In this document: one piece after another, positions 7,633 through 15,797 of the stretch
Numbering within the stretch: the stretch's first letter is position 1
How the letters are laid out: every line of letters starts with the position of its first letter
Origin: Oscillospiraceae bacterium
Lineage (GTDB): Bacteria > Bacillota > Clostridia > Oscillospirales > Ruminococcaceae
Direction: 5' to 3'
DNA length: 54,636 nt
Assembly: GCA_016291435.1 (NCBI GenBank)
Contig: JAEEXH010000010.1
Span: 1-54,636 of the forward strand
Notes under the pieces: model-generated
The model's input: only the letters and a program-made list of their open reading frames with translations
Databases searched by the model: none
What the model was told of the DNA's origin: nothing
Translations under genes and position numbers: made by a program

Positions 7633-10380
7633 TCAGTTCACGCAAACCAGCTTGAAATCGGAGATATAATAGGTGCCGACGCCCTTGTCCAGTCCGATCA
7701 GGAACTTGACATTGTCGTCATTCTGTGACATGGTCACGGTATCCGTAAAGGTCTGCGGATTCGGCGAGAAGCTGTGCTCCTGCCAGAGGTAGCTCGTGTA
7801 GTCATTGCCGCCCTCCTGGAACATCACATATGTATTGATGTTCGTGTTCGTGCGGACGGTGTAGGTGATCTTGTAGGTCTTGCCCGCCTCCATCTCCACG
7901 GAGCCGCTCGATACCTGCGCATACTGTCCCGTGCGGGTGACATTGACCGTGATGCTGCCGTCATCCTCATAGGAGATGGAGCCTGCGCCGTCATTCATCC
8001 AGATGCTCCAGCCGAACTGGTCAATCAGGTTGGAATCCGATGCCCACGCATCCTGAATGCCGTAAAGCTGATTGAGATGATGCAGTGCGAATGCGCCGCG
8101 CTTCGCGAAGAAATTGCGCAGAACCTTCACATTGCTCTGAAAGTCGATGCCGACATTGAATCTGCGGATCGTATCCGAAACCGCTGCATTCAGGCGGTTC
8201 ACATAGCCGTCGATTTTCGCATTCACGGCAGACGCCTCGAAATTCGTCTCCATGATCTCGACATATCTGTCATAGAACGCCTTTTTGAACTGCGCGTTGT
8301 TCAGCAGCTTGAAGAAGAGGGAGCCGATGCTGTTCAGCTTGCCGGACTGATCCATGTGCTTGAAATAATTGCGGGAGAGTCCGCTCACGCCGTCATAGCC
8401 GGCGGAATAGTCGGTGTCATAGAGCAGGAAGCGCCATTTGCCGTCTGCATAGGGGCTTGCGGCATCGGCTTCGTCCGCACGCCAGATCATCCAGTTGTTG
8501 CTGTTCAGCATGCAGTCCCAGTTGACGATGTAGCTTTCAAATGCGACAAAATCCATGAAGCCGTCAATGTCGATGGTCTCGCAGACCCGCTGATAGTTCG
8601 CGGCGTTTGACATATCTGCGGACATTGCCCAGTTCCAGAAGGCTTCGTAATCGCGGTAGGTTGTCTCCAGACCGCTGTATTCGATGCCTGCCTTGATCGT
8701 CGTCACATTGTCCGCATCGACATGGTAATGCGATTCGATGTAGTTCTCATCGAGCTTTTCCTGCATGCAATAATAGCCCCAGAATTCGCCGTCGAGGAAG
8801 ACGATATAGTCGTATTTTGCCTGTGTGCCCATATGCAGCCCCGCGGCAAGCGACTGATTGAGGTCGTCGCGGATGCGGGCATGATCGAAGTCATTGCCGC
8901 CGTTTCGGAGCGTGACCTTCTTGTATTCCTTGATCTTTGCGCCGTCCGCATCCGCCGCAGCGCCCTCGAAGAAGTCATACTGCATCTTGTTGCTGCCGTA
9001 ATCGCGGCGCGCATAGAAGGTCATGCTCTTCTGCGGGAAGGCGGTGGACCAGTTGCCGGAGATGCGCACGCCGACATCCTCTGTGTATTTCAGCTTGCCC
9101 TGCTCAAAGACCTGGATATTGCAGGGGCGCTCCCACTCTCTGCCCTCGCTGTTGTAGTTCGTGGGGTTCTTGGCATCGCCGAGATCCATGTTCGGATCAA
9201 AGCTGCCGCTCTGCTTCCAGCGGTAATACTGTTCGCCGATCACATAGATGCCCTTGTCTTTGTCAAAGAAATTCGCGGAATCGGTCGAGACCGAGAGCAC
9301 CTTCAGATCGGTGTAATACGCCGCGGACTTGCCGACGAAATAATTGTTTGTCGCAACAGCGCTGTAATTGCCCTGTGCATCCTTGCAGACCGCACGGACA
9401 ACCATGCCTTTGTCAACCTTGTAGTCGGGTGCCGTATAGGGGCGGAGCGAGATCTCGGTGATTGCGGAAAGATTGTTCGGATCGTTCGTGTTGTCGCGGA
9501 TGCCGATTGCGCCGCTGTACTGCTTTGCGGTGGAAGATGTGCGCGGATCGGAGCCGTCGAGCGTGTAGTAGATCGTATTCTTGTTTTCGTCGCTGAGCGT
9601 CAGGCTGAATGCTGCATCATAGAAGCCGCCCTCTGCGGAGAACACCGGCTTCTCGACACGGTAAACGACCGCAGCACTGTCATTCGACTTGCCGGGGCTC
9701 GGGTTCAGCAGCGCAAAATCGGAGGAGCCGTTTGCGAATCTGCCGTATGTCACATCGGTGTCGAGCTCTGGGAGCGGCACGCTGTCGATGTCGCTGCCGT
9801 CGGGCGCGGTGAGATAGACAGTCTCTCCCGCGGCACTGATCTTGAATGCCGCATGATACTCCGGCGAGACCGCATCGGTGTCGTCGCAGAGGATGATGAT
9901 ATACGCATCTGCGGCGAGCTGCGTGCCGTCCGGGAACTTGAATTTGTAGCGGTTTTTGCTGCCGTCGGAGACGCCGACGCCGGAGAGATCGAGTGCGGTG
10001 TCTCCCGCATTGTAAAGCTCGATCCAGTCGGGGCTGGTGCCGTTTGCAGCCTTGAGCGAGGTCTTGTTTGTCGAGCAGACCTCATTGATTTTCAGTGCCG
10101 CATAGCCCTCGCCCTTTGTCATGAGGCTGCGCTTCAGAAGCGTGAGGTCGGCGGCATTGATCTTACGGTTTCCGTCCATGTCGGCATCTGCGGAGACCTC
10201 TGCGCCGCCTGTCAGAAAGGTCATCAGGGCGGTCACATCTGCCTTGTTCACGGTGCCGTTGCCGTCGGCATCGCCGCGCAGGGCGGCAGAGGCAGTCGGT
10301 ACAGTCAGCGGAAGCCCCGGCAAAAGCACGGAAGCGCCGGTCAGAACTGCCATTGCAGAAGCAAGAAAACGCTTTTTCAT
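7633..10380 (-). CDS. Secreted dockerin-LTD-CotH protein with C-terminal carbohydrate-binding-like module
   Basis: 915 aa. Order of parts: signal peptide (1-33); dockerin placed at the N-terminus (about 36-92, loops 'DADGNGTVNKAD' and 'DMDGNRKINAAD'); lamin-tail domain (about 95-210, 'KINEVCSTNKTSL'); chitobiase-C/Fn3-associated strand module (about 225-345, 'IYYTLDGSDPRTS'); CotH kinase-like domain (about 350-735, with 'RNGGNDFDHARIRDDLNQ'); and a C-terminal jelly-roll-like region (about 780-915). CotH proteins phosphorylate a secreted protein in Bacillus spores; LTD-CotH proteins with dockerins are known in ruminococcal cellulosomes with no proven role. An AAAAGGGG site precedes the ATG. 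The 315-bp repeat element lies immediately upstream, so its promoter may be inside or next to that repeat. Confidence 0.87.
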   Translation of the reverse strand: MKKRFLASAMAVLTGASVLLPGLPLTVPTASAALRGDADGNGTVNKADVTALMTFLTGGAEVSADADMDGNRKINAADLTLLKRSLMTKGEGYAALKINEVCSTNKTSLKAANGTSPDWIELYNAGDTALDLSGVGVSDGSKNRYKFKFPDGTQLAADAYIIILCDDTDAVSPEYHAAFKISAAGETVYLTAPDGSDIDSVPLPELDTDVTYGRFANGSSDFALLNPSPGKSNDSAAVVYRVEKPVFSAEGGFYDAAFSLTLSDENKNTIYYTLDGSDPRTSSTAKQYSGAIGIRDNTNDPNNLSAITEISLRPYTAPDYKVDKGMVVRAVCKDAQGNYSAVATNNYFVGKSAAYYTDLKVLSVSTDSANFFDKDKGIYVIGEQYYRWKQSGSFDPNMDLGDAKNPTNYNSEGREWERPCNIQVFEQGKLKYTEDVGVRISGNWSTAFPQKSMTFYARRDYGSNKMQYDFFEGAAADADGAKIKEYKKVTLRNGGNDFDHARIRDDLNQSLAAGLHMGTQAKYDYIVFLDGEFWGYYCMQEKLDENYIESHYHVDADNVTTIKAGIEYSGLETTYRDYEAFWNWAMSADMSNAANYQRVCETIDIDGFMDFVAFESYIVNWDCMLNSNNWMIWRADEADAASPYADGKWRFLLYDTDYSAGYDGVSGLSRNYFKHMDQSGKLNSIGSLFFKLLNNAQFKKAFYDRYVEIMETNFEASAVNAKIDGYVNRLNAAVSDTIRRFNVGIDFQSNVKVLRNFFAKRGAFALHHLNQLYGIQDAWASDSNLIDQFGWSIWMNDGAGSISYEDDGSITVNVTRTGQYAQVSSGSVEMEAGKTYKITYTVRTNTNINTYVMFQEGGNDYTSYLWQEHSFSPNPQTFTDTVTMSQNDDNVKFLIGLDKGVGTYYISDFKLVCVN

Positions 10381-10422
10381 AAAAATCCCCTTTTTTGAAA
10401 TGTCCCGTGTCAGAATTGTGCT

Positions 10423-10737
10423 GATATAAATCGGAATTTAGCGGGGAGCGGAACCGCCCGTCCCCTCTGTCCTTCGGACATCTCCCCACCCAGTGGGGAG
10501 TCACCCGCGGGCGTTATTCTCAAGTCGTCCAAATATCCCGTGCTTGACAATACACCGGCGACGGCGCTGTTCGCGCCTGTTTCGGTAAATGCCTTGATAA
10601 TCGGCAGGATTTATTCAGCGGCGCCGGTGCAGACAGAAGCTGCGAACAGCAGCGTCATACATAGCTGCTGCACATTCTCTTTTCCGCCTCCCGGAGGCAA
10701 AATGCCTGCACGGGCTCCGTGCAAATTCTGATTTATC
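10423..10737 (+). repeat. Inverted-repeat element, copy A, with a nested insertion
   Basis: This copy matches copy B (22097-22356, opposite strand) over most of its length, including the long shared stretch from TCAAGTCGTCC to CGGCAGGATTTATTCA. The right terminal repeat is intact (ending ATTCTGATTTATC). The left terminal repeat is split after AATTTAGCG by about 65 bases containing CTCCCCACCCAGTGGGGAG, itself a palindrome. It occupies the CotH-AraC intergenic space. Confidence 0.75.
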
Positions 10738-10769
10738 ACAGGCGCATTTTTCCGAAACGGGAGTTTGAA

Positions 10770-10806
10770 ATCAGCCGGATGCGACCCTCTCTCCGCATCC
10801 GGCTGT
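10770..10806. other. Stem-loop between copy A and the AraC gene
   Basis: CAGCCGGATGCG pairs with CGCATCCGGCTG around a short pyrimidine loop. There is no T-run, so its purpose is unclear. Confidence 0.45.
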
Positions 10807-10924
10807 GAATCGGCATGCCCTCTCAGATGCCGTGCTGTGTCTTTATTGTAACAGATTCAGATATGAATTACAATGCTGTATTGTCCAAGTTGTATGATCT
10901 TTTGTGCAAGCCCGGCACACACAC

Positions 10925-10954
10925 TTGACAAATGCACATTCTGCGGGGTATAAT
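10925..10954 (+). promoter_or_regulatory. Consensus promoter of the AraC gene
   Basis: TTGACA (10925-10930), 18 bases, TATAAT (10949-10954), 33 bases ahead of the AraC start codon. Both hexamers are perfect. Confidence 0.8.
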
Positions 10955-10986
10955 GCAGGCAAGAACCCAAAACGGAGGGATACCGC

Positions 10987-11766
10987 ATGATTCTCAACAA
11001 TGTCGGCTATAACCACTGTCACGACGCAGACTTTCTGATCGACCGCCCGAACGGGAGCGGCGACTGTCTGCTGCTGATCCTCAGAACCGGTGCGGTCTTT
11101 ACGCTGAACGGCAGCGATCAGTATGCGCCGGAGCGTTCTGTCATGATCTATCCTGCAGGCATGCCGCAGCAATACCGCTGTCTCCCGCAGCAGACCTTTG
11201 CAAACGACTGGATGCACTTTACCTTCGAGGCGGATGAGGAGCAGCGCTTTCTCTCGCGCAATATCCCCTACGCGAAGATCATTCCCGTTGATTACACCGA
11301 GTTTTACAGCTTCTGCATCAAGGCGATCGCCGATGAGAACAGCTCAGATCATCCGCTCCGCAGGGACACGGTGTATCTCTATTTTCAGCTCATGTGCAAC
11401 AAGCTCAGCGATCAGATTCATGCGAATGAGCAGACGGAGCGCGGCACCCGCTACGAAATGATGCTCACCGTCCGCAACCAGATGTATGCGAACCCCTACT
11501 GGGAATGGAATGTTGCCTGGGCGGCGCACCAGACGCGCATGAGCCGCTCCTCGTTTCAGCATATCTACAAGGAGCAGTTCGGTGTGCCGTTCATTCAGGA
11601 TCTGATCCGCAGCCGCATCGAATACGCAAAGATGCTCCTGCGCACGACCAATATGTCCGTGCAGGATGTGAGCCAGAATGCCGGCTACCGCAATTATGAG
11701 CATTTCGCACGGCAGTTCCGGGATCAGTGCGGCATGACGCCGGGACAGTTCCGTCAGCGCGGATGA
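10987..11766 (+). CDS. AraC-family transcriptional regulator
   Basis: 259 aa. The N-terminal half (about 1-120) is a cupin-like sensing domain ('FTLNGSDQYAPERSVMIYP'). The C-terminal about 100 residues hold the two helix-turn-helix motifs of AraC/XylS proteins, the second ending in the conserved 'AGYRNYEHFARQFRDQCGMTPGQFRQ'. In this family the sensor usually binds a sugar, and regulation of neighbouring carbohydrate genes is common. CGGAGGG lies 7 bases before the ATG. It is a single-gene unit with a strong promoter and its own terminator. It sits between a cellulosomal gene and the ABC/two-component operon and could control either; the ligand cannot be read from sequence. Confidence 0.93.
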   Translation: MILNNVGYNHCHDADFLIDRPNGSGDCLLLILRTGAVFTLNGSDQYAPERSVMIYPAGMPQQYRCLPQQTFANDWMHFTFEADEEQRFLSRNIPYAKIIPVDYTEFYSFCIKAIADENSSDHPLRRDTVYLYFQLMCNKLSDQIHANEQTERGTRYEMMLTVRNQMYANPYWEWNVAWAAHQTRMSRSSFQHIYKEQFGVPFIQDLIRSRIEYAKMLLRTTNMSVQDVSQNAGYRNYEHFARQFRDQCGMTPGQFRQRG

Positions 11767-11780
11767 AACAGTATAAAAAT

Positions 11781-11820
11781 GCGGACATGATGCTGTGATG
11801 CGTCATGTCCGCTTCTGTAT
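11781..11820 (+). terminator. Terminator shared by AraC and the histidine-kinase operon
   Basis: GCGGACATGA (11781-11790) pairs with TCATGTCCGC (11803-11812), followed by TTCTGTATTCTTT on the plus strand. It is almost the same hairpin as at 5311-5351. Confidence 0.75.
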
Positions 11821-11824
11821 TCTT

Positions 11825-13096
11825 TCAGTGTGAAAGCCGGATCAGCAGCGCCGCGCAGAATCCGCCGCCGCGGTTTTCACAGATCAGCTGCCCGTCCATC
11901 CGCTGCATGAGCGCGTCGGCAATATAAAGCCCCAGACCGCTGCCGTCCTTCCCGCCGCTGTTGCGCTTGCCGCGGTAATATTTCTCCTTGATGTGCGTGA
12001 GCTCCTCCTCCGGGATGCCGCCGCCCGTATCGGCAATCTCCATTGCAAGATACTGTCCGCGGAACGTATACCGCACGGAAATCTCCGTGCCTGCGTATTT
12101 ATACGAATTGCTGATCAGATTGCCGATCACCTGCGAAAGCCGGCTGCGGTCTGCAAAAATCAGGCATTCCGGCACAGTCTCTGCGCGGACAAGCCCCCTT
12201 GTGTCATGCTCCTTGCAGATCTCCGCAAGCACGGAAGATGCGATGTCTCTGCACTGCACCTGCATCTCGCCGAGCTCCTCCAGCGCAGAGGTCAGCAGGT
12301 CATCTGCCAGCACGCGGATCTGCTCTGCCTTGCGGTCAATATCCGCGAGTTTGCCGCGCAGATAGCTGTCCTCCGTGCGGACAGAGAGCAGCTCGCAGAT
12401 CAGCCGGATGCCCGTCACCGGCGTTTTGATGTCGTGGCTGAGCGATGCCGCCAGCTCCTTTTCGCGCTGCCGGAGCGCTGTCTCGCGGCGCTTTGCGTCC
12501 CGCAGCTCCTCCCGCATGATGTCGAAGCTCTCGGTGAAGCTGCCGAAGAGATTGTCCTGCTCCATCATCAGCGGATCGTCCAGATCGCCCTGTGCGACGC
12601 GCACGGCAAATCCCTGCATATTCCGGAAGGGCTGCACGACACGCTGCCGCAGATAAAGCCCGATGCCGGCGAGCAGCAGAAAGATCAGCCCGCAGACCGC
12701 CGCTGTCGTCAGCACAAGCCTGCGTCGCATCGCGGCATAATACGCTGCCCCGGGGTCGGGCACTGCAACGCTGCCGAGATAGCGGCCTCCGTCGGTGACT
12801 GCCATGCAGAGCCAGCCCTGCCGCAGAGCATCCTGCTCTGTGCCAATTTCCGGCGGCACGCCCGCTGACGCATAGATCCGCTCCCCGCCGCTCCGGAAAA
12901 CCAGCAGTTCTGTCTCACAGGGGATGCTGCCAATCGTTTCGGGGGCATCCATGCGCGCCTGCACCGAGTGCACAAGATCATTCAGCATGACATTGTCGCA
13001 GGCAAGCTGCGTTCTGCCTGTCAGCCATGCCGCGAGCAGCACACAGCCCGTCAGAAACAGCGCCGCCGCAGCAAGAAATCTCCGATAGCCCTTCAT
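11825..13096 (-). CDS. Membrane sensor histidine kinase
   Basis: 423 aa. TM1 (about 7-27), an extracellular sensor of about 100 residues, TM2 (about 127-148), HAMP linker (about 150-205), HisKA with the phospho-acceptor His221 ('SLSHDIKTPVTG'), then HATPase_c with N box 'VIGNLISNSYKY', G1 'DTGGGIPEEEL' and G2 'GSGLGLYIA'. It should autophosphorylate and pass phosphate to the adjacent response regulator. The ATG at 13096 overlaps the regulator's stop as ATGA, which is why I prefer it to the in-frame start 39 bases upstream. The kinase is last in a five-gene operon with an ABC transporter, a pattern typical of cell-envelope or antimicrobial-peptide sensing in Firmicutes; the signal is inferred. 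Confidence 0.93.
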   Translation of the reverse strand: MKGYRRFLAAAALFLTGCVLLAAWLTGRTQLACDNVMLNDLVHSVQARMDAPETIGSIPCETELLVFRSGGERIYASAGVPPEIGTEQDALRQGWLCMAVTDGGRYLGSVAVPDPGAAYYAAMRRRLVLTTAAVCGLIFLLLAGIGLYLRQRVVQPFRNMQGFAVRVAQGDLDDPLMMEQDNLFGSFTESFDIMREELRDAKRRETALRQREKELAASLSHDIKTPVTGIRLICELLSVRTEDSYLRGKLADIDRKAEQIRVLADDLLTSALEELGEMQVQCRDIASSVLAEICKEHDTRGLVRAETVPECLIFADRSRLSQVIGNLISNSYKYAGTEISVRYTFRGQYLAMEIADTGGGIPEEELTHIKEKYYRGKRNSGGKDGSGLGLYIADALMQRMDGQLICENRGGGFCAALLIRLSH

Positions 13097-13839
13097 ACTG
13101 TCCCCGGATCCTCCATGATATAGCCGACGCCCCACACCGTCTTGATGAGCTGCGGCGCGGCGGGATCGGCTTCGATCTTCTCGCGCAGATGGCGGATGTG
13201 AACAGAGAGCGTGCCCTCACCGATGAACAGATCGCCCCAGACATTTTGCAGGAATTCATCCTTCGTGATGACCCGCCCGCGGTGTTCGAGCAGGTAGCAG
13301 AGCAGCTTGTATTCCATCGCCTTTAAGCTGACGGCCTGCTGTGTGCCGGAGCCGCCGCGCAGGATCTGATGCAGACTGCGGTCGAGCACCAGCCCCGGCG
13401 TAATCGGAAGCTGCGTCTGCTCCGTGTGCGCAGAAGCAGCTTTTGCGAAGACAGCCTCTGCCGCCTCCGCTGCTTTTTCATATCGCTTTAGAATCGCACG
13501 CACCTTCGCGAGCAGGATGCTCAGCGAAAAGGGCTTTGCGATAAAATCATCGCCGCCGATGTTCAGCGCCGTCAGGATGTCGTCATCGCTGCTGCGGGCG
13601 CTGATAAACAGGATCGGCATATCATACTGCCTGCGGATCTGTTTGCAGAGCTCAAAGCCTGAGCGGCTGCCGAGATTGATGTCGAGCAGCAGCAGCGAGA
13701 CGCGGTTTGTCTCCAGAAAGCGCACCGCGTCCTCGAAGCTGTTGACAAAAGCTGTGCTGACATCGAACATATTGAAATATTCCGCGGTGTTCTCCGCGAT
13801 GGTCACATCATCGTCGATCATGAGGCACTGATAGTGCAT
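13093..13839 (-). CDS. OmpR-family response regulator
   Basis: 248 aa. The receiver domain (about 2-118) has acidic residues Asp9-Asp11, phospho-acceptor Asp53 ('LLLDINLGS'), and the conserved Lys of 'AKPF'. An Ala-rich linker joins it to a winged-helix DNA-binding domain (about 150-243; 'HIRHLREKIEADP'). The ATG at 13839 follows GGGAGGTG by six bases and is better than the ATG 15 bases upstream. Its stop overlaps the kinase start, so the two are translated together. It starts 19 bases after the serine hydrolase stop and likely regulates its own operon. Confidence 0.94.
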   Translation of the reverse strand: MHYQCLMIDDDVTIAENTAEYFNMFDVSTAFVNSFEDAVRFLETNRVSLLLLDINLGSRSGFELCKQIRRQYDMPILFISARSSDDDILTALNIGGDDFIAKPFSLSILLAKVRAILKRYEKAAEAAEAVFAKAASAHTEQTQLPITPGLVLDRSLHQILRGGSGTQQAVSLKAMEYKLLCYLLEHRGRVITKDEFLQNVWGDLFIGEGTLSVHIRHLREKIEADPAAPQLIKTVWGVGYIMEDPGTV

Positions 13840-13858
13840 GCACGCACCTCCCATGCTG

Positions 13859-15793
13859 TCAGCTGATATTCAGACCCACTGCACTGCCGGTCTCGCCGAT
13901 GAATACGATCTTGCCGTTTTCCGGGAGCGGAACGGTGTTGCCGTATGCCTTCATATAGCTCGAATAGGTCAGACGGTCGCGCTGATCGTAGACATAAACT
14001 GCCGCACGCGCCGGGATTTCGAGCTGCACAGTGCTGCCGGAGTCACTGCCGATATTATACCACAGCGCCGCGCCGGTTGTCAACTCCGCCGTGCTGAGAT
14101 CCCGCGGCAGATCGGGGATATCCGTCTCAGAGAGATAGACAGTGCCCGCATCCTTCATCGCGAGATATTCCCTGCCGTTTTCCGTGTAGATCTCCATATC
14201 GGACTGATCGCGGGAAGCCGACGAGGGGATGTGCAGGCAGGCCTGCGCATGGGTGCTGTCCCCGATCTGCAAATTGTTCACATAGCCCTCCTGCGGGACC
14301 GTAATCTGCATCGCGGGCGACTGATCCGCATAGAGCGCAGAGGAAGCGGAATCGCCGCAGAGATAATAGCGTCTGCCTGCCCGTGCTTCCCACGCTGCCT
14401 GTGCGTCTGCGCTGACAGCATGTGCATCTGCCTTCTGCGCCATATAGACTGCACGCGTGTGCTGATAGCCGCGCAGGCCGTCGCCCGTGATCTGCTCCTC
14501 GGTGAGATAGACACTGCCGCCGCGCTCCGCAAAACGCAGGATCGTCTGCGCATCGGCAGGCTGGGCGGCAGTCCCGGTTTCAGCATTGCCGTAAACCTGC
14601 ACGAAGCCGCCGTCACCGGCATAGAGAAACTGCATCGCTTCCTCCGTCGGGTCATGCAGCGGGTCGAGCCGCAGATATTTCTGCTCAGGGAAGGTCATTG
14701 CCCAGAGCCCGGAGCCGGTCGCATAAGTGTCCGCATACGGGAGATATTCGTCCGGCACGGTCTCCTGCACAGGCAGCTTTTCAGGCGCGGCATGCGTGAC
14801 AGAAATGCCCTTTTCCTCAAGCGCAATGTCCATAAGCGCCCGGGCAAGCTGGGTATTTGCGCTGCTGCTGCCGCCCGCGGAGGTCACGGCAATGCTGATC
14901 TCCTCATCGGGTGCGACAAGCAGCTCCGCATGCTGGAAGACCAGATCGCCGCCCTTGCTGATGACCTGCACGCCCGCCGCGTCATAATCCGGGTCGCCGA
15001 CGGAATCCCAGCCGAGCCCGAAGCCGTCCTCATACGGATCCGCTTCGGCATGCGTGCGCATGGCATTCTTTGCCTGCTCGGAAAGCAGCACGGGATTCCC
15101 CGTGAAGAACGCGCTGCCGAAGGTGCTGAGCTCCTCCGCCGTAGAGAGCACGCCGCCCGCGCCGATTGTCATGCAGTAATCGGGGAAAAATTCCGCTTTG
15201 TTCCGATAGACGGGCGCCTGTCTGGGATCCCGGAAGAGATCCTGCGGCGTGCCGGTCTGCGTGAGACCGAGCGGCTTTGCGATATGCGCCGCGATATAAT
15301 CGGTGAAGGCTTCGCCGCTGACCGCTTCCACGACCAGCTCAAGCAGCGCAAATCCGTCGTTGCAGTAGCTGCTGTATGCGCCCGGGTCCGCCTTCAGGCG
15401 CTCCCCGCTGAGCTGCCGCAGCAGGCCGTCATGCGCCGCGGTGCTGCTGTCATCCAGCAGAATGTCATCGCTGTAACAGGAGCCCATCAGCCCGGAGCGG
15501 TGGTTCATCAGCATCCGCACGGTGATCTCCCGATACCGCGGATCTGCCGTTCTGAATTCGGGCAGGTATTCCGTCACGGGTGCGTCAAGGCTGAGCTTTC
15601 CCTGATCGGCAAGCTGCATCGCCGCTGCCGTCACAAACATCTTGCTGACAGACCCGACCGAAGACACCGTGTCTGCCGCCGTATCATTCTGCGGTGCAGC
15701 GCCCGCTTCTCCGGCTGCACCCGTGCCGGACACTGCGGTCAGCAGCAAAGCTGCCGCGAGCGCCGCACATATTCTCTTGTATCTGTGTTTCAT
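13859..15793 (-). CDS. Secreted serine hydrolase of the beta-lactamase/PBP-like family
   Basis: 644 aa. A signal peptide (about 1-28) leads to a class C beta-lactamase-like domain with SxxK at Ser48-Lys51 ('SVSK'), YxN at Tyr143-Asn145 ('YCN') and a 'KGGD' box in the HxG/KTG position. The catalytic domain covers about 45-335; the remaining about 300 residues form strand-rich repeats like the C-terminal beta-barrels of bacterial peptidase-type serine hydrolases. Such enzymes cleave D-amino-acid peptides or esters; true beta-lactamase activity is not implied. The catalytic Ser is unusually close to the signal peptide, so the usual N-terminal strand is missing or short. It is embedded between the ABC permease (4-base gap) and the response regulator, suggesting a job linked to envelope stress. 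Confidence 0.85.
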   Translation of the reverse strand: MKHRYKRICAALAAALLLTAVSGTGAAGEAGAAPQNDTAADTVSSVGSVSKMFVTAAAMQLADQGKLSLDAPVTEYLPEFRTADPRYREITVRMLMNHRSGLMGSCYSDDILLDDSSTAAHDGLLRQLSGERLKADPGAYSSYCNDGFALLELVVEAVSGEAFTDYIAAHIAKPLGLTQTGTPQDLFRDPRQAPVYRNKAEFFPDYCMTIGAGGVLSTAEELSTFGSAFFTGNPVLLSEQAKNAMRTHAEADPYEDGFGLGWDSVGDPDYDAAGVQVISKGGDLVFQHAELLVAPDEEISIAVTSAGGSSSANTQLARALMDIALEEKGISVTHAAPEKLPVQETVPDEYLPYADTYATGSGLWAMTFPEQKYLRLDPLHDPTEEAMQFLYAGDGGFVQVYGNAETGTAAQPADAQTILRFAERGGSVYLTEEQITGDGLRGYQHTRAVYMAQKADAHAVSADAQAAWEARAGRRYYLCGDSASSALYADQSPAMQITVPQEGYVNNLQIGDSTHAQACLHIPSSASRDQSDMEIYTENGREYLAMKDAGTVYLSETDIPDLPRDLSTAELTTGAALWYNIGSDSGSTVQLEIPARAAVYVYDQRDRLTYSSYMKAYGNTVPLPENGKIVFIGETGSAVGLNIS

Positions 15794-15797
15794 ATCA

